Assembly (NCBI GenBank): GCA_965223815.1 | Contig: OZ245019.1 | Coordinates: forward strand, 2,790,001 to 2,854,000 | Origin: HKST-UBA178 sp965223815 | GTDB lineage: Bacteria; Pseudomonadota; Gammaproteobacteria; Chromatiales; Chromatiaceae | Length of the DNA: 64,000 nucleotides | Direction: 5' to 3' | Notes under the pieces: generated by a model | Seen by the model: the letters and a program-made list of their open reading frames with translations, nothing else | Told to the model about the DNA's origin: nothing | The model's database searches: none | Part shown: positions 1 through 7,594 of the stretch, in pieces | Layout: every line of letters begins with the position of its first letter | How positions within the stretch are numbered: the stretch's first letter is position 1 | Made by a program: the position numbers and the translations under genes

Positions 1-95
1 TATGAACAGGCCTCATTTTGAGGTTTGACGGTGTCCGTGATACCTGGGGCACTCCAGGGAGTGGTTTGATGCCTAACCACGATGAGGTATAAAAA

Positions 96-548
96 ATGGA
101 ACAGGGTGATACAAAAATTGACTTACCGCGTAACCGTAGATACGCGACACTCATACGATATCTATTAACCGGCTTTCTAGCAGTGATAGGCATCATCACC
201 TTGCTTGGGGCGTTAGCCGCGATCAGCAGCTTACCAAGTGCATACGCAGAGTTCGATCGTGAGCCCGAGGACTTCTACCTCTTGATATTCTGGTCATTTA
301 TCTGCCTATTCATCGGTTCATATTGTACAAGTGGCTTCATCGCAGGAATTGTAAATCGTGCTTTTGTACCAGGGCTTCTAGGACATACAAGCTCAATCAT
401 TGTATTTCTCATGGGATCAGGGATACTTGTCGTGGCAGCGTCTAGCTCACTGGATCGCTTTCTCGTTTATCCTGCAATCTTGGTGCTCTTATGCCCTGTT
501 GCGTATTTGGGTCTTCGAAAGGTATGCGGAACCGTCTCCCGCACCTGA
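96..548 (+). CDS. Small multi-pass membrane protein, unknown function
   Basis: A 150-residue protein with about four predicted hydrophobic segments (roughly residues 20-45, 60-85, 95-118 and 122-143) and no motif I recognise. The ATG is preceded by GAGG about nine bases upstream, which supports this start. It is read on the plus strand while most element genes lie on the minus strand. Its 3' end overlaps, antisense, the DUF3102 remnant at 467-778, so one of the two is probably eroded or the overlap arose by deletion. Probably an inner-membrane accessory protein; no function can be assigned. Confidence 0.55.
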   Translation: MEQGDTKIDLPRNRRYATLIRYLLTGFLAVIGIITLLGALAAISSLPSAYAEFDREPEDFYLLIFWSFICLFIGSYCTSGFIAGIVNRAFVPGLLGHTSSIIVFLMGSGILVVAASSSLDRFLVYPAILVLLCPVAYLGLRKVCGTVSRT

Positions 549-778
549 TTTTCCACTTCGTCATCAACGGTCAAAAGGCGGATTTCGGAGTTGATGTCTA
601 AATGGGAACTTGAGTACCCATTTGAAACGAGGAACTCGGGTTTGTGTTCGGCAAGCTGCATATACTTCGTGCATTGCCTACGACTCACCGGCATATTCGC
701 CTCGATCCAGGGGATGAACTCGCCGTGGTTGAGGCGGTCTCTCAGACTGGGCGGCAGAGATGCCGCATTCTTAGCCAC
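467..778 (-). pseudogene. DUF3102-like fragment
   Basis: The translation contains the core of DUF3102 proteins: a block around residues 17-43 with HGEF, PWIEANM and YMQLAEH, followed by a SSHLDINSEIRLL stretch. DUF3102 proteins are longer helical proteins common on plasmids and integrated elements. The normal N-terminal helix leading into the HGEF block is absent and replaced by unrelated residues, the start would be GTG, and the last 20 or so residues look unlike the family. I read it as a truncated remnant. It overlaps the end of the plus-strand gene 96-548. It could alternatively be a short functional version. Confidence 0.45.
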
Positions 779-892
779 TACTGCCTAATAAAATCTGGCT
801 TACTTAGCCGCAACAGACTATGTAGTATCGTGCTCCCTTTGCCATAATATACCCAAGCTGTAGCAAGCACTTTTCTTAAACGGCCTTTTCTG

Positions 893-1735
893 GTGTTTGA
901 AAAACTGAAAGAAATTAACGGCAAGCCCGAAGCCTTTGAGCTATATACCGCAGATTCACTATGGGCAGATGAGTACCGCTCAAAACAAATGCTGGCCTTC
1001 CACCTAAATGAAGGTATTGATGTATCATCAAGAAACACCGAATTCATAAACCGTTCTTCATCATGGATTATTAACCACTTCCAACTAGGCCCCGGTAAGT
1101 CGGTATGTGATTTCGGTTGTGGGCCTGGTTTGTATACATCCAGATTCGCGAAATCAGGGGCTCAGGTAACGGGCTTAGACTTCTCTGAGAACTCCATCGG
1201 CTATGCGAGGGCGGAAGCTGAAAGCGCAGCTCTCGACATCAACTACATCCACGTGAACTATCTTCAGTTTGAACCGCTAGAACTGTATGACTTGATCACC
1301 ATGATCATGTGCGACTTCTGTGCGTTAAGCCCTGCGCAGAGGAAAATGCTACTCAGAAAGTTCCACAAGTGTCTAAAAGACGATGGCGCTGTCCTGTTCG
1401 ATGTTTATTCAATGATCGCTTACGCTATGCGCGAAGAAGCCACCCTGTACGAGAAAAACCAGTTAAGTCACTTCTGGTGCGAAGATGACTATTACTGCTT
1501 CGTCAATACATTCAAATATGATGACGAAGCCGTTGTGCTGGATAAGTACAGTATCTTCCAGAAAAACGGTAAAGCTGAGACGATATACAACTGGCTGCAG
1601 TATTTCAGTCCAGAGAGCTTAGCCGAAGAACTATCCGCAGCCGGATTTACTATGAAGCACGTCTATAACGATGTCGCTGGTAGCCCCCACTCGGAGCAAC
1701 ACCCTGAATTTGCTATTGTAGCTATGAAGAAATAG
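893..1735 (+). CDS. Class I SAM-dependent methyltransferase
   Basis: A 280-residue protein with a Rossmann-type SAM site: a glycine-rich motif I (VCDFGCGPGLYTSRFA, about residues 71-86), then an acidic motif II end (VTGLDFS) and a motif IV-like region (YDLITMIMCDF). It most resembles the broad Methyltransf_11/25 group acting on small molecules; the substrate cannot be deduced. The start is GTG at 893 with no strong ribosome site, so a nearby start is possible. It stands alone on the plus strand, opposite to the replication genes of the adjacent element, and may be cargo or a resident gene. Confidence 0.82.
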   Translation: MFEKLKEINGKPEAFELYTADSLWADEYRSKQMLAFHLNEGIDVSSRNTEFINRSSSWIINHFQLGPGKSVCDFGCGPGLYTSRFAKSGAQVTGLDFSENSIGYARAEAESAALDINYIHVNYLQFEPLELYDLITMIMCDFCALSPAQRKMLLRKFHKCLKDDGAVLFDVYSMIAYAMREEATLYEKNQLSHFWCEDDYYCFVNTFKYDDEAVVLDKYSIFQKNGKAETIYNWLQYFSPESLAEELSAAGFTMKHVYNDVAGSPHSEQHPEFAIVAMKK

Positions 1736-1957
1736 TGAATCTGCCAGCCGATCTCCACGATGTCCTCGGCTGTGCGTTTCATACGCCAACGCTGACCGCA
1801 CGAGCACCGCTTCCAACCGATAATTCGAAGAAGATAGCTTCACCTACCGATTCGCTCGCTACGTGCAATTGTAGGTCCGCACAGCGCCTCTCCCATCATG
1901 TGCCGGATTAGACTTCTGCTTACCAATACTGCCCAAATTTAGTACTGATTAGCCCAA

Positions 1958-2287
1958 TCATGGGGTTTGTGTAGAGCTCAATGGTTGGCGCTTCTTGAAG
2001 CCGTTCTGTGCACACCGACGTTTACCTGCTTCTGTCCGAGGTCCTGTCGATAAACCGCCATGTAATCGACAGCGACCGTTGGCATATATATCCCTGCGTT
2101 TACAAGGCGCCCCGGTGGCCTTGGTTCGAGCTCCACAGACCAGATCACTAAACTCTTCTAGATACTCGGAAAAACTAGGCGCCGGATTTGAGTAGCCTGA
2201 TTCCTCCCATTCGGTAGATAGCCGTTTCTGTTTTTCAGTAAAGGTACGCCATCTTTGACGTAACTCTGATTGATAACAGTCGTTCAT
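1958..2287 (-). CDS. HGG-motif protein of phage and element type
   Basis: A 109-residue protein whose C-terminal half carries a cysteine/histidine motif: CGA at about residue 51, PCKRR about ten residues on, then CRLHGGLSTGPRTEAGK. This HGGxSTGPRT signature is shared by small proteins recurrent in prophages, integrated elements and phage DNA-packaging regions; the Cys/His spacing suggests a small metal-binding fold. The N-terminal 50 residues are helical and charged. The ATG at 2287 begins the protein. It is the last minus-strand gene of the element cluster that starts at the integrase. The molecular role is not established. Confidence 0.72.
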   Translation of the reverse strand: MNDCYQSELRQRWRTFTEKQKRLSTEWEESGYSNPAPSFSEYLEEFSDLVCGARTKATGAPCKRRDIYANGRCRLHGGLSTGPRTEAGKRRCAQNGFKKRQPLSSTQTP

Positions 2288-2416
2288 TTTACGGGCCTTT
2301 AAGTCAGCTTGACGTTATTCTCCAGCATGGCTACTCTTTGGTCAGAGCCTTGCGTACCGGAAGCTCTCCCGTCCCGCAATTGCAGCGGTGTAGGCAACTT
2401 CCGGCCAGGGCTTTTT

Positions 2417-2629
2417 TCATACACTACCACCCGCAGCACGTATTCGCCGGATCAGCTCCTCACGCTCCTGGCGGGCCTCACCAAGCAAATGCTCCACCGC
2501 TTGGCGGGCTGCCTCGGAATGATGCAAGCCATCACTTTGCAATGAGGCTGTAAGTTCCCGCATTGCGGCCTGGTCTTCAAGAGAAAGCTTATCTTCGAGT
2601 CGTCGCAAGCAAGTGGTTAGTGCCGTCAT
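2417..2629 (-). CDS. Small helical protein, unknown
   Basis: A 70-residue protein starting at the ATG that follows the stop of the 2631-3110 gene by one base; the longer reading that begins inside that gene is less likely. It is rich in Leu, Glu, Arg and Ala and is probably entirely helical, with no recognised domain. The close junction implies translational coupling in the 4.2-2.4 kb minus-strand run of small genes. Its neighbours are coiled-coil proteins of similar character, so it may be part of the same complex; that is inference. Confidence 0.5.
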   Translation of the reverse strand: MTALTTCLRRLEDKLSLEDQAAMRELTASLQSDGLHHSEAARQAVEHLLGEARQEREELIRRIRAAGGSV

Positions 2630-2630
2630 G

Positions 2631-3110
2631 CTACTGAACTTTCGCCCATTCCATGTGCCGCATGGCTTCGGGCTTGGTAACTCGCAATTCACTTTCTGCC
2701 AACTGGCTGATTATCGCCCTTGGTTGCAATCCAAGCCCTTTTAGCTCCTGTACTCGTTCTCTAATTGAGGATTCCCTGATCTTACCCGCGGCACGGTTAA
2801 TATCGTCGATGATATGCCGTCGGGCCGTTGCTAAGGAATCGATCATAGTTCTCAAACTAGTGATTTGCACAACCATATCTTGTTCCAAACCTTCCAGATA
2901 CGTTATCCGTTCACGTCGCTGTAGCCTATCGGATTCATCAAAATTGCCCAATGCGACTCTCCTCTGGAAGTTCTTATTCGTTGTTTCCAGTTCAGAAAGC
3001 TCATCCCGGGTTGCGACTAGAGTTTTCTCGATGCGAGACACCAACTCATCCAACGGATTCAACTCTGCCTCGATTTCGGTTTTTCGTCTTTCGAGTTCAC
3101 GAACATTCAT
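2631..3110 (-). CDS. Coiled-coil protein of the element
   Basis: A 159-residue, strongly charged protein. Residues 1-55 and 65-115 show heptad-like spacing of hydrophobics typical of two coiled-coil segments, and the C-terminal 45 residues (around RERVQELKGLGLQPRAIISQLAESELRV) resemble a short helix-turn-helix. A DNA-associated helical protein is possible, but no family is recognised. It overlaps the 3107-3355 gene by four bases, indicating an operon with translational coupling. Confidence 0.55.
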   Translation of the reverse strand: MNVRELERRKTEIEAELNPLDELVSRIEKTLVATRDELSELETTNKNFQRRVALGNFDESDRLQRRERITYLEGLEQDMVVQITSLRTMIDSLATARRHIIDDINRAAGKIRESSIRERVQELKGLGLQPRAIISQLAESELRVTKPEAMRHMEWAKVQ

Positions 3111-3355
3111 GATTTCACTCCCCGACTCTCAATAATCCGCAGGGTTGCCCGCTTCCGGTCCTGACCCAGCTTTTCGTCCACAACCTGGTCATGCGCCTCC
3201 CGCAGTACCTGGTCAGGGCGTTTATTTGGGTGTACCTTGTGAATCCTCTCAACATGCCGGCCTATACGCTTTGGCCAGGTGCCCTGCCGAACCCACTCTG
3301 GCTGGCTGCTGATGAATCGCATACCAGCCTGGTTCCATTGTTTCCTTGAATACAT
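3107..3355 (-). CDS. Small basic protein, unknown
   Basis: I place the start at the ATG at 3355, giving 82 residues, because a GGAGA ribosome site lies about six bases upstream and the longer alternative would overlap the upstream gene by more than 130 bases. The protein is basic and contains Trp-rich stretches (SQPEWVRQGTWPKRI), suggestive of nucleic-acid or protein contact, but no family is recognised. It sits between two coiled-coil genes in the minus-strand run. Confidence 0.5.
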   Translation of the reverse strand: MYSRKQWNQAGMRFISSQPEWVRQGTWPKRIGRHVERIHKVHPNKRPDQVLREAHDQVVDEKLGQDRKRATLRIIESRGVKS

Positions 3356-3366
3356 TGTTGTCTCCG

Positions 3367-3900
3367 CTAGTTGCCATAGTCGTGTTCTACGAGAAAGTTT
3401 TCTATTTGCTCTTGGGAAGCATTGCCGCCGACAAATTGCATTAGTAACGTTGCTGTTTGAGCCATGTGGGTCGCAATGGCTTGCCATTGCGGGATGCATT
3501 CATCAGGAATGCCGTAGTCCCATACCGTCAACTCATGCACTTCACCCATGACATCCGTGATCAATTCACGGGTCTTAGCCAGGGCTCTCTGATTGTGTTC
3601 GAGGGATGATTTCTGTCGGCGCAATTCTGAGAGTTCGTCTTTGGTCTGTTCCACTTGCGTTAGTAGCACATGGTGCTCATGGCCTTTGTTTCGAAAAATC
3701 GTCTCTTCAGTCTCTTTAAGCGCTTTCTGGATTCGATCATTTGCATCTACGCGAGCTTTGACTGTCTCACGCTGCGCCTTATCACGCGACTTTTTCAAGC
3801 GATAGAGTTCAGATTCTAACTTCTGAATCTTTTTCTGCTCCAGTTTCACAGCTTCCTGAACACGCTGCTCGATAAGTCTTTCTAACTGCTCACTAGTCAT
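3367..3900 (-). CDS. Long coiled-coil protein of the element
   Basis: A 177-residue protein. Residues 1-115 are a nearly continuous charged helix rich in Glu, Lys, Gln and Arg with heptad-like hydrophobic spacing, predicting an elongated coiled coil. The C-terminal 60 residues are a more globular helical part (around ELTVWDYGIPDECIPQWQAIATHMAQ). No catalytic motif is visible. It lies 11 bases upstream of the 3107-3355 gene and 9 bases downstream of the Rha-like gene, in one transcription unit. The function is unknown. Confidence 0.55.
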   Translation of the reverse strand: MTSEQLERLIEQRVQEAVKLEQKKIQKLESELYRLKKSRDKAQRETVKARVDANDRIQKALKETEETIFRNKGHEHHVLLTQVEQTKDELSELRRQKSSLEHNQRALAKTRELITDVMGEVHELTVWDYGIPDECIPQWQAIATHMAQTATLLMQFVGGNASQEQIENFLVEHDYGN

Positions 3901-3909
3901 TGATTCTAT

Positions 3910-4224
3910 TTACTCCTCGATCTTTCCAGCACTCAGCCCAAATTCGGGCTCACCCACCAGGCGGACCTGGCCCTCTTCGGCTTTGCGGCCTCCGATAAAT
4001 GGCATGGCGATGAGGAACCCGCGTTCGTCAAGGTCAATACACACCTCATCACGCCGCCTTCCTGGGTAGTTTGAGAATGCAAAATTGCATTCTGAGATTG
4101 TTTTGTTGTTGATCAATTTCCGCAGGCTGCGGAGTACGGTTCCGTGCTGTCGCCCAAACTCCTTGGCTATCGTCAGCGACGAAACCAGGGGCTTGCCGCT
4201 TTCCAGATGTATTAGGTTTTGCAT
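3910..4224 (-). CDS. Rha-family phage regulatory protein
   Basis: A 104-residue protein matching the N-terminal domain of phage Rha regulators (pRha family): SLTIAKEFGRQHGTVLRSLRKL near residues 17-38, followed by the F-N-Y-tolerant middle region and DLDERGFLIAMPFIGGRKA near residues 65-84. Rha proteins are found in lambdoid phages and satellites and are thought to regulate lytic growth. It lacks the long C-terminal half found in full-length phage Rha (often an antirepressor-type domain), so it is a short form. It heads the run of small helical genes and overlaps nothing. Confidence 0.75.
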   Translation of the reverse strand: MQNLIHLESGKPLVSSLTIAKEFGRQHGTVLRSLRKLINNKTISECNFAFSNYPGRRRDEVCIDLDERGFLIAMPFIGGRKAEEGQVRLVGEPEFGLSAGKIEE

Positions 4225-4240
4225 TGAGTTCCCCTATCCC

Positions 4241-4624
4241 CTATTGAAAAATCTGATTTAACTTTTCGTCCCTCACCGCCCTACGTGCCAGGTTGAGTGC
4301 AGTCAGAATTTCGGCGGTGGGCACTTCGGCTAGGCAGATTGCGTGGAACTCCGCGGCGATAAACTGAACTCTGTCTCCAGGCTCCATCGCCCGCAAAGCC
4401 CCCGCCTCTACCTGAGCGTCGCTTTCTTGCCAAAAATCCGCTTCAGCCATCGCTTTCTCGAAATTCGCCACTTTCATCTCCTCGAAGGCTTCCGCATTGG
4501 GTCGCCAGTACCCGCAACTACGTAGATGTCGGGTCATTGGTGGGAATGCGGGATGCCAACCGCAAAACATGCCAAGCTCTGCGCGCCCGCACTCGCTGCA
4601 GCGGACTAGATTCCTCTTGCTCAT
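4241..4624 (-). CDS. Cys-rich putative zinc-binding small protein
   Basis: I use the ATG at 4624 (127 residues), since the upstream part of the longer frame reads through the repeat-rich block. Residues 9-37 carry C-x2-C, then C21, H24 and C37, a spacing compatible with a zinc ribbon. The remainder is helical (AEFHAICLAEVPTAEILTALNLARRAV). No family is recognised. Its start lies about 60 bases downstream of the iteron block, making it the first gene after the putative origin. Confidence 0.55.
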   Translation of the reverse strand: MSKRNLVRCSECGRAELGMFCGWHPAFPPMTRHLRSCGYWRPNAEAFEEMKVANFEKAMAEADFWQESDAQVEAGALRAMEPGDRVQFIAAEFHAICLAEVPTAEILTALNLARRAVRDEKLNQIFQ

Positions 4625-4685
4625 GCCCTTACCCCTCTTCCGAGATTGCAAGCCCGGCAGGTTGTTCGTAGATTCGAGAGATGGT

Positions 4686-4819
4686 GGGAGACACCCTGGG
4701 TGACACAACGGTGTCGTATCGTCACCGTCTCCCCCGTAGGGGGGGAGACGGGAGACGTTACTCTGTCGGCAACCGTCTTGGGTGACGTTGGGAGACGTTT
4801 GGGAGACATTGCGGGAGAC
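4686..4819. repeat. Iteron array (GGGAGAC) downstream of repA, putative replication origin
   Basis: The heptamer GGGAGAC occurs at 4686, 4743, 4750, 4790, 4801 and 4813, with GGGTGAC variants at 4698 and 4780 and an inverted copy at 4727-4733. In the right half the starts at 4780, 4790, 4801 and 4813 are spaced 10-12 bases, about one helical turn, as expected for protein-bound iterons. The array begins three bases past the repA stop codon. P4 and related satellites keep iterated origin repeats near their replication gene, so this is the likely origin; that role is inference. Confidence 0.6.
4726..4750. other. 10-bp perfect GC-rich stem-loop inside the iteron array
   Basis: CGTCTCCCCC at 4726-4735 pairs perfectly with GGGGGAGACG at 4741-4750 across a five-base loop. 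No T-run follows on either strand, so it does not look like a terminator. Its arms contain iteron copies in opposite orientation. A structural element of the origin is the most plausible reading. Confidence 0.55.
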
Positions 4820-4822
4820 ACT

Positions 4823-6109
4823 CTATTCACCGAAATTCCCCCCGGATACTGGCTGGCAGAAGCCTGATTCTTCTACTACCAGACCCGCGTCAATGAGCGC
4901 CTTTTTTACCTTGTAGAAACTGTTACGGTTGCTGGCGACGATCTCCAGATTCACCGTTTTTTCCCGCCATTCCTTGGTAGCCACTCTTGCATTCTTGGCG
5001 TCATACCCTCCCCGCTCAAGGTTGGTCCTGGCGGTGTGGTACATGTCCTTGAGACAGGCCAGGGCCTGACCTTTTTGAGCCGATAACCGTTTCTCATCGG
5101 AAGAATCCACATACTCCGTGGACTCAAGGACCAGGCTGGTTACCTCCTCACCCTCTGAGTCGGTAATCTCTGGGATTTTAATGATCTTGGTTTTAAATGA
5201 GATCGGTGCGAAAAGTGAGGCATCCTTGGCTTTCTTGGAATGCATGCTGCATGCGAACCCAGGTTCTTGCTTGATCAGTATTCGGGAATCCGCATTGCCA
5301 CGAATGGCATAGGCTCCGCGCTCCCGCTCGCCATCTCCGTGGCCTACGTGATGAACGATTTCGACACATGCCCCGAATCGATCTCGCAAATTGACATTGA
5401 TGTTAGTCAGAAGTGCTGCGATATCTGGATTCGATGATTCATCGCCGTTGCCACCCATATTGGTTGAAAGCGTATCGATGACGATGAAAGCCGGATTGGG
5501 ACATTTTTTCGCGACGACATCCCCAATCGCTGCAGCATTTCCAATACTAAAGAGTTCGGCGGGGACGCTGCTGATAAAGAATGGTGCCTGCTTGCCCGTC
5601 AGATTGTGGTGAATCAGCCAGGCCTCTACCCTTCGAGCGATTCCTCCCTGCCCCTCACCGCAGATATAGACGACGCCACCCTGATGAGTCGTATGACCAT
5701 GATAATCCTCCCCAAATGCCACACAGAGTGCCTGGTCGAGTGCCACGAAGCTTTTATAGGCCCCCGATTCACCAAACATCACAGTTGTGGTCTCGCGTTC
5801 GAGGAAAGGCTTGATCAGGTATTGCGGGCCCTTGAGGCCCTTGCGGATGTCAGAAAGTCCGAGGAGTTGAAATCCGGACCGGGGCTCCTCATTTTCCCCG
5901 GCAGCATTAGATCTCGAACCGCCGTTCTTCCCATGCCGAGATCTATCCTCACCCGCCACGGTCCTCCGGAAGTAACGCCGCTGTTTCGGTGGCTCCACCT
6001 CATCGACCATTTCCTGAACCACTGCGGCCCATTCTGGGTCATCACGGTGATCTGCTGGATCATTACCACCAGGTGTGCGGGGCATGACAATTTCTGGGAT
6101 TTCACTCAC
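4823..6109 (-). CDS. RepA-like AAA ATPase / replicative helicase
   Basis: A RepA/AAA_25-type ATPase of the hexameric RecA-fold helicase group. Visible motifs are Walker A GESGAYKS near residue 112, a glycine-rich GGVVYICGEGQGG, a Walker B-like FIVIDTLS, and a motif with VEIVHHVGHGDGERERGAYAIRGNAD. The C-terminal 100 residues look like a winged-helix region. I choose the GTG at 6109 (428 residues): a GGAGGA site lies seven bases upstream and it overlaps the primase stop by eight bases, whereas the ATG at 6085 has no site. Paired with the upstream primase it reproduces, as two proteins, the primase and helicase parts of the P4 alpha protein. The iteron array follows its stop. Confidence 0.85.
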   Translation of the reverse strand: MSEIPEIVMPRTPGGNDPADHRDDPEWAAVVQEMVDEVEPPKQRRYFRRTVAGEDRSRHGKNGGSRSNAAGENEEPRSGFQLLGLSDIRKGLKGPQYLIKPFLERETTTVMFGESGAYKSFVALDQALCVAFGEDYHGHTTHQGGVVYICGEGQGGIARRVEAWLIHHNLTGKQAPFFISSVPAELFSIGNAAAIGDVVAKKCPNPAFIVIDTLSTNMGGNGDESSNPDIAALLTNINVNLRDRFGACVEIVHHVGHGDGERERGAYAIRGNADSRILIKQEPGFACSMHSKKAKDASLFAPISFKTKIIKIPEITDSEGEEVTSLVLESTEYVDSSDEKRLSAQKGQALACLKDMYHTARTNLERGGYDAKNARVATKEWREKTVNLEIVASNRNSFYKVKKALIDAGLVVEESGFCQPVSGGNFGE

Positions 6110-6962
6110 TGTCGTCCTCCCGCATGATGATGATTTTTCGGTCAGAGTGAAGTTCGGCGAGTGCTTCTGCCACATTCCGCTGATTAGATTTTCCAAAGGC
6201 CACAACCCCACAGGCGTTGCCATTTTTAATCTGAAAGACCCAGGCCACCGCACTAGCCCAGCCCTCAAAAATCAGCATCGGTAGGGCCGGATCAAGATCG
6301 TTTCCAAGAATGAGGCCGTGACCGGTGATCAATCCAAAGGTCTGTTTTTCACCAGCTGAATTGATGCACTGAACCGCCAACACTTTTCCGGATTGCAAAT
6401 CTTGGACGGGCACAACGATGCAATCCGATTCCTGTCCGACGATGCGACCGGATGCCGTCACGCGACCCGCACCAGCGGCCCAGGTAATACCTTTTGCCAT
6501 CGCGTAGGGGTGGGTTGCAATTGCTCTGTCAGAGCGATCACAACGCAACCAGAGCTCCAAGGCATAGGCCTTCTTCGACGCCTTGGGCCTGGATGCCTGA
6601 GTGGTCTTTAGCGCCACCCTGGCGGGCTGAATGTGATGTCCTGAACCGTCTATGCCCAACACGTCTGCAACAGCTCTCAGCGATTCCAGAGGACCCCAGC
6701 CATGCGTATGTTGCAGGAGACTGAACCCATCGCCATGCTCAGGACTACCACCACCGCCACAAAACCAGGATCCGCTTCCATCCTTGTCATCAAACCTGAA
6801 GCGATCCTTGCCGCCACAGCCCGGGCAGGGTCCGTGTCGGTCGATTAAACTTTCTGCGGGAAGTCCCAATGCTGCGAGAATCGAATTCCAGCGGCCCTGG
6901 GCGGCTTGGCTAATATCTCCAAATCCAAGATGGGGTGTTTGGTCGTCGGTAAGGCAACGCAT
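6102..6962 (-). CDS. P4-type DNA primase with zinc finger and Toprim domain
   Basis: A 286-residue primase. The N-terminus holds the P4-type zinc finger CPGCGGKDRFRF...GSWFCGGGG near residues 46-75. The C-terminal half is Toprim-like: LIFEGWASAVAWVF (the catalytic Glu), VVAFGKSNQ, and a terminal KIIIMREDDSE with the acidic DxD-like pair at the very end of the protein. The acidic end being immediately followed by the stop suggests a short Toprim domain. It overlaps repA by eight bases and follows the small HTH gene after two bases, so the three form one operon. Confidence 0.87.
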   Translation of the reverse strand: MRCLTDDQTPHLGFGDISQAAQGRWNSILAALGLPAESLIDRHGPCPGCGGKDRFRFDDKDGSGSWFCGGGGSPEHGDGFSLLQHTHGWGPLESLRAVADVLGIDGSGHHIQPARVALKTTQASRPKASKKAYALELWLRCDRSDRAIATHPYAMAKGITWAAGAGRVTASGRIVGQESDCIVVPVQDLQSGKVLAVQCINSAGEKQTFGLITGHGLILGNDLDPALPMLIFEGWASAVAWVFQIKNGNACGVVAFGKSNQRNVAEALAELHSDRKIIIMREDDSE

Positions 6963-6964
6963 GT

Positions 6965-7363
6965 CTAAGCCGCTGCTGCCTCAACGGCGTCAGTTTCGCA
7001 GTGTATGAATGTCGCCAGCCAGTTATCCAAATCGACCTTACGGTAGTAGATAGTTCGGCCGTCTCGCACCCACCTGGGTCCAATTACTGGCCTGAATTTG
7101 ATACCACTTTGACGAGCCACCTCCTCCAGGTCCAGTTCGTCGTCCGTCACCCGCTGAAAAAGATCGGGGCTCTCCTGCTTCAGGAGCAGCGCCATTTCTT
7201 TAAGTTTGCGGCCATCCTGACTCCTCGTGTTTCTAAGCCATGAGGTTGAACGATCCACATAAATTGCCGCGGCCTGTTCCCGAAACAAATAAGGTTCGAT
7301 ATGCTGGGTTCGAGGCTTGCTCGGCCCTCTAAATTTCGTCTTTTTCTGCATCTTGAAATCCAC
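6965..7363 (-). CDS. Small HTH/AlpA-like DNA-binding protein
   Basis: A 132-residue basic protein directly upstream of the primase. Its C-terminal part (GPRWVRDGRTIYYRKVDLDNWLA, residues 97-119) matches the recognition and wing portion of HTH_17/AlpA-like or excisionase-like proteins. The N-terminal region, FREQAAAIYVDRSTSWLRN, resembles the first helices of such a fold. The longest reading starts at GTG 7363; an ATG at 7351 is equally possible because neither has a clear ribosome site. AlpA-like proteins in P4-type elements control integrase or replication genes, which is the probable role here. Confidence 0.55.
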   Translation of the reverse strand: MDFKMQKKTKFRGPSKPRTQHIEPYLFREQAAAIYVDRSTSWLRNTRSQDGRKLKEMALLLKQESPDLFQRVTDDELDLEEVARQSGIKFRPVIGPRWVRDGRTIYYRKVDLDNWLATFIHCETDAVEAAAA

Positions 7364-7594
7364 TTTTGGACAGGTTTGGAGAAATTCTCCACCACAGGCT
7401 ACAAGCGAAATACCGACAAAACGAGCAGCAATTTTCTAGTTAAACTCTAAGAGTAATTCAGAAAGATAGATACTATTTTTCAGTAGATTAGTGGATTATT
7501 TAGATAATTTACTTGCGAAATTGAAGAGGGAAATCTACCCCTGGCTAAAAGTTACCATGGGTGGTGATTTTTCACCCCGAAGGGGGATTTGAGT
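7364..7594. promoter_or_regulatory. AT-rich leader upstream of the HTH-primase-repA operon
   Basis: This gap is distinctly more AT-rich than its neighbours (for example 7435-7520) and precedes the replication operon on the minus strand. It is a likely control region. I see no confident single promoter or operator in it. Confidence 0.35.

Noticed and set aside
467..548. CRISPR array or tandem repeats in the accessory part
   Set aside because: No regularly spaced direct repeats with unique spacers are present anywhere in the first 10 kb; the only arrays are the short iterons and the integrase repeats.
4621..4830. Minus-strand ORF of 69 codons across the iteron array
   Set aside because: Its Ser/Pro/Thr-rich sequence is produced by the GTCTCCC repeats and it overlaps the repA stop; repeat content explains it better than a protein.
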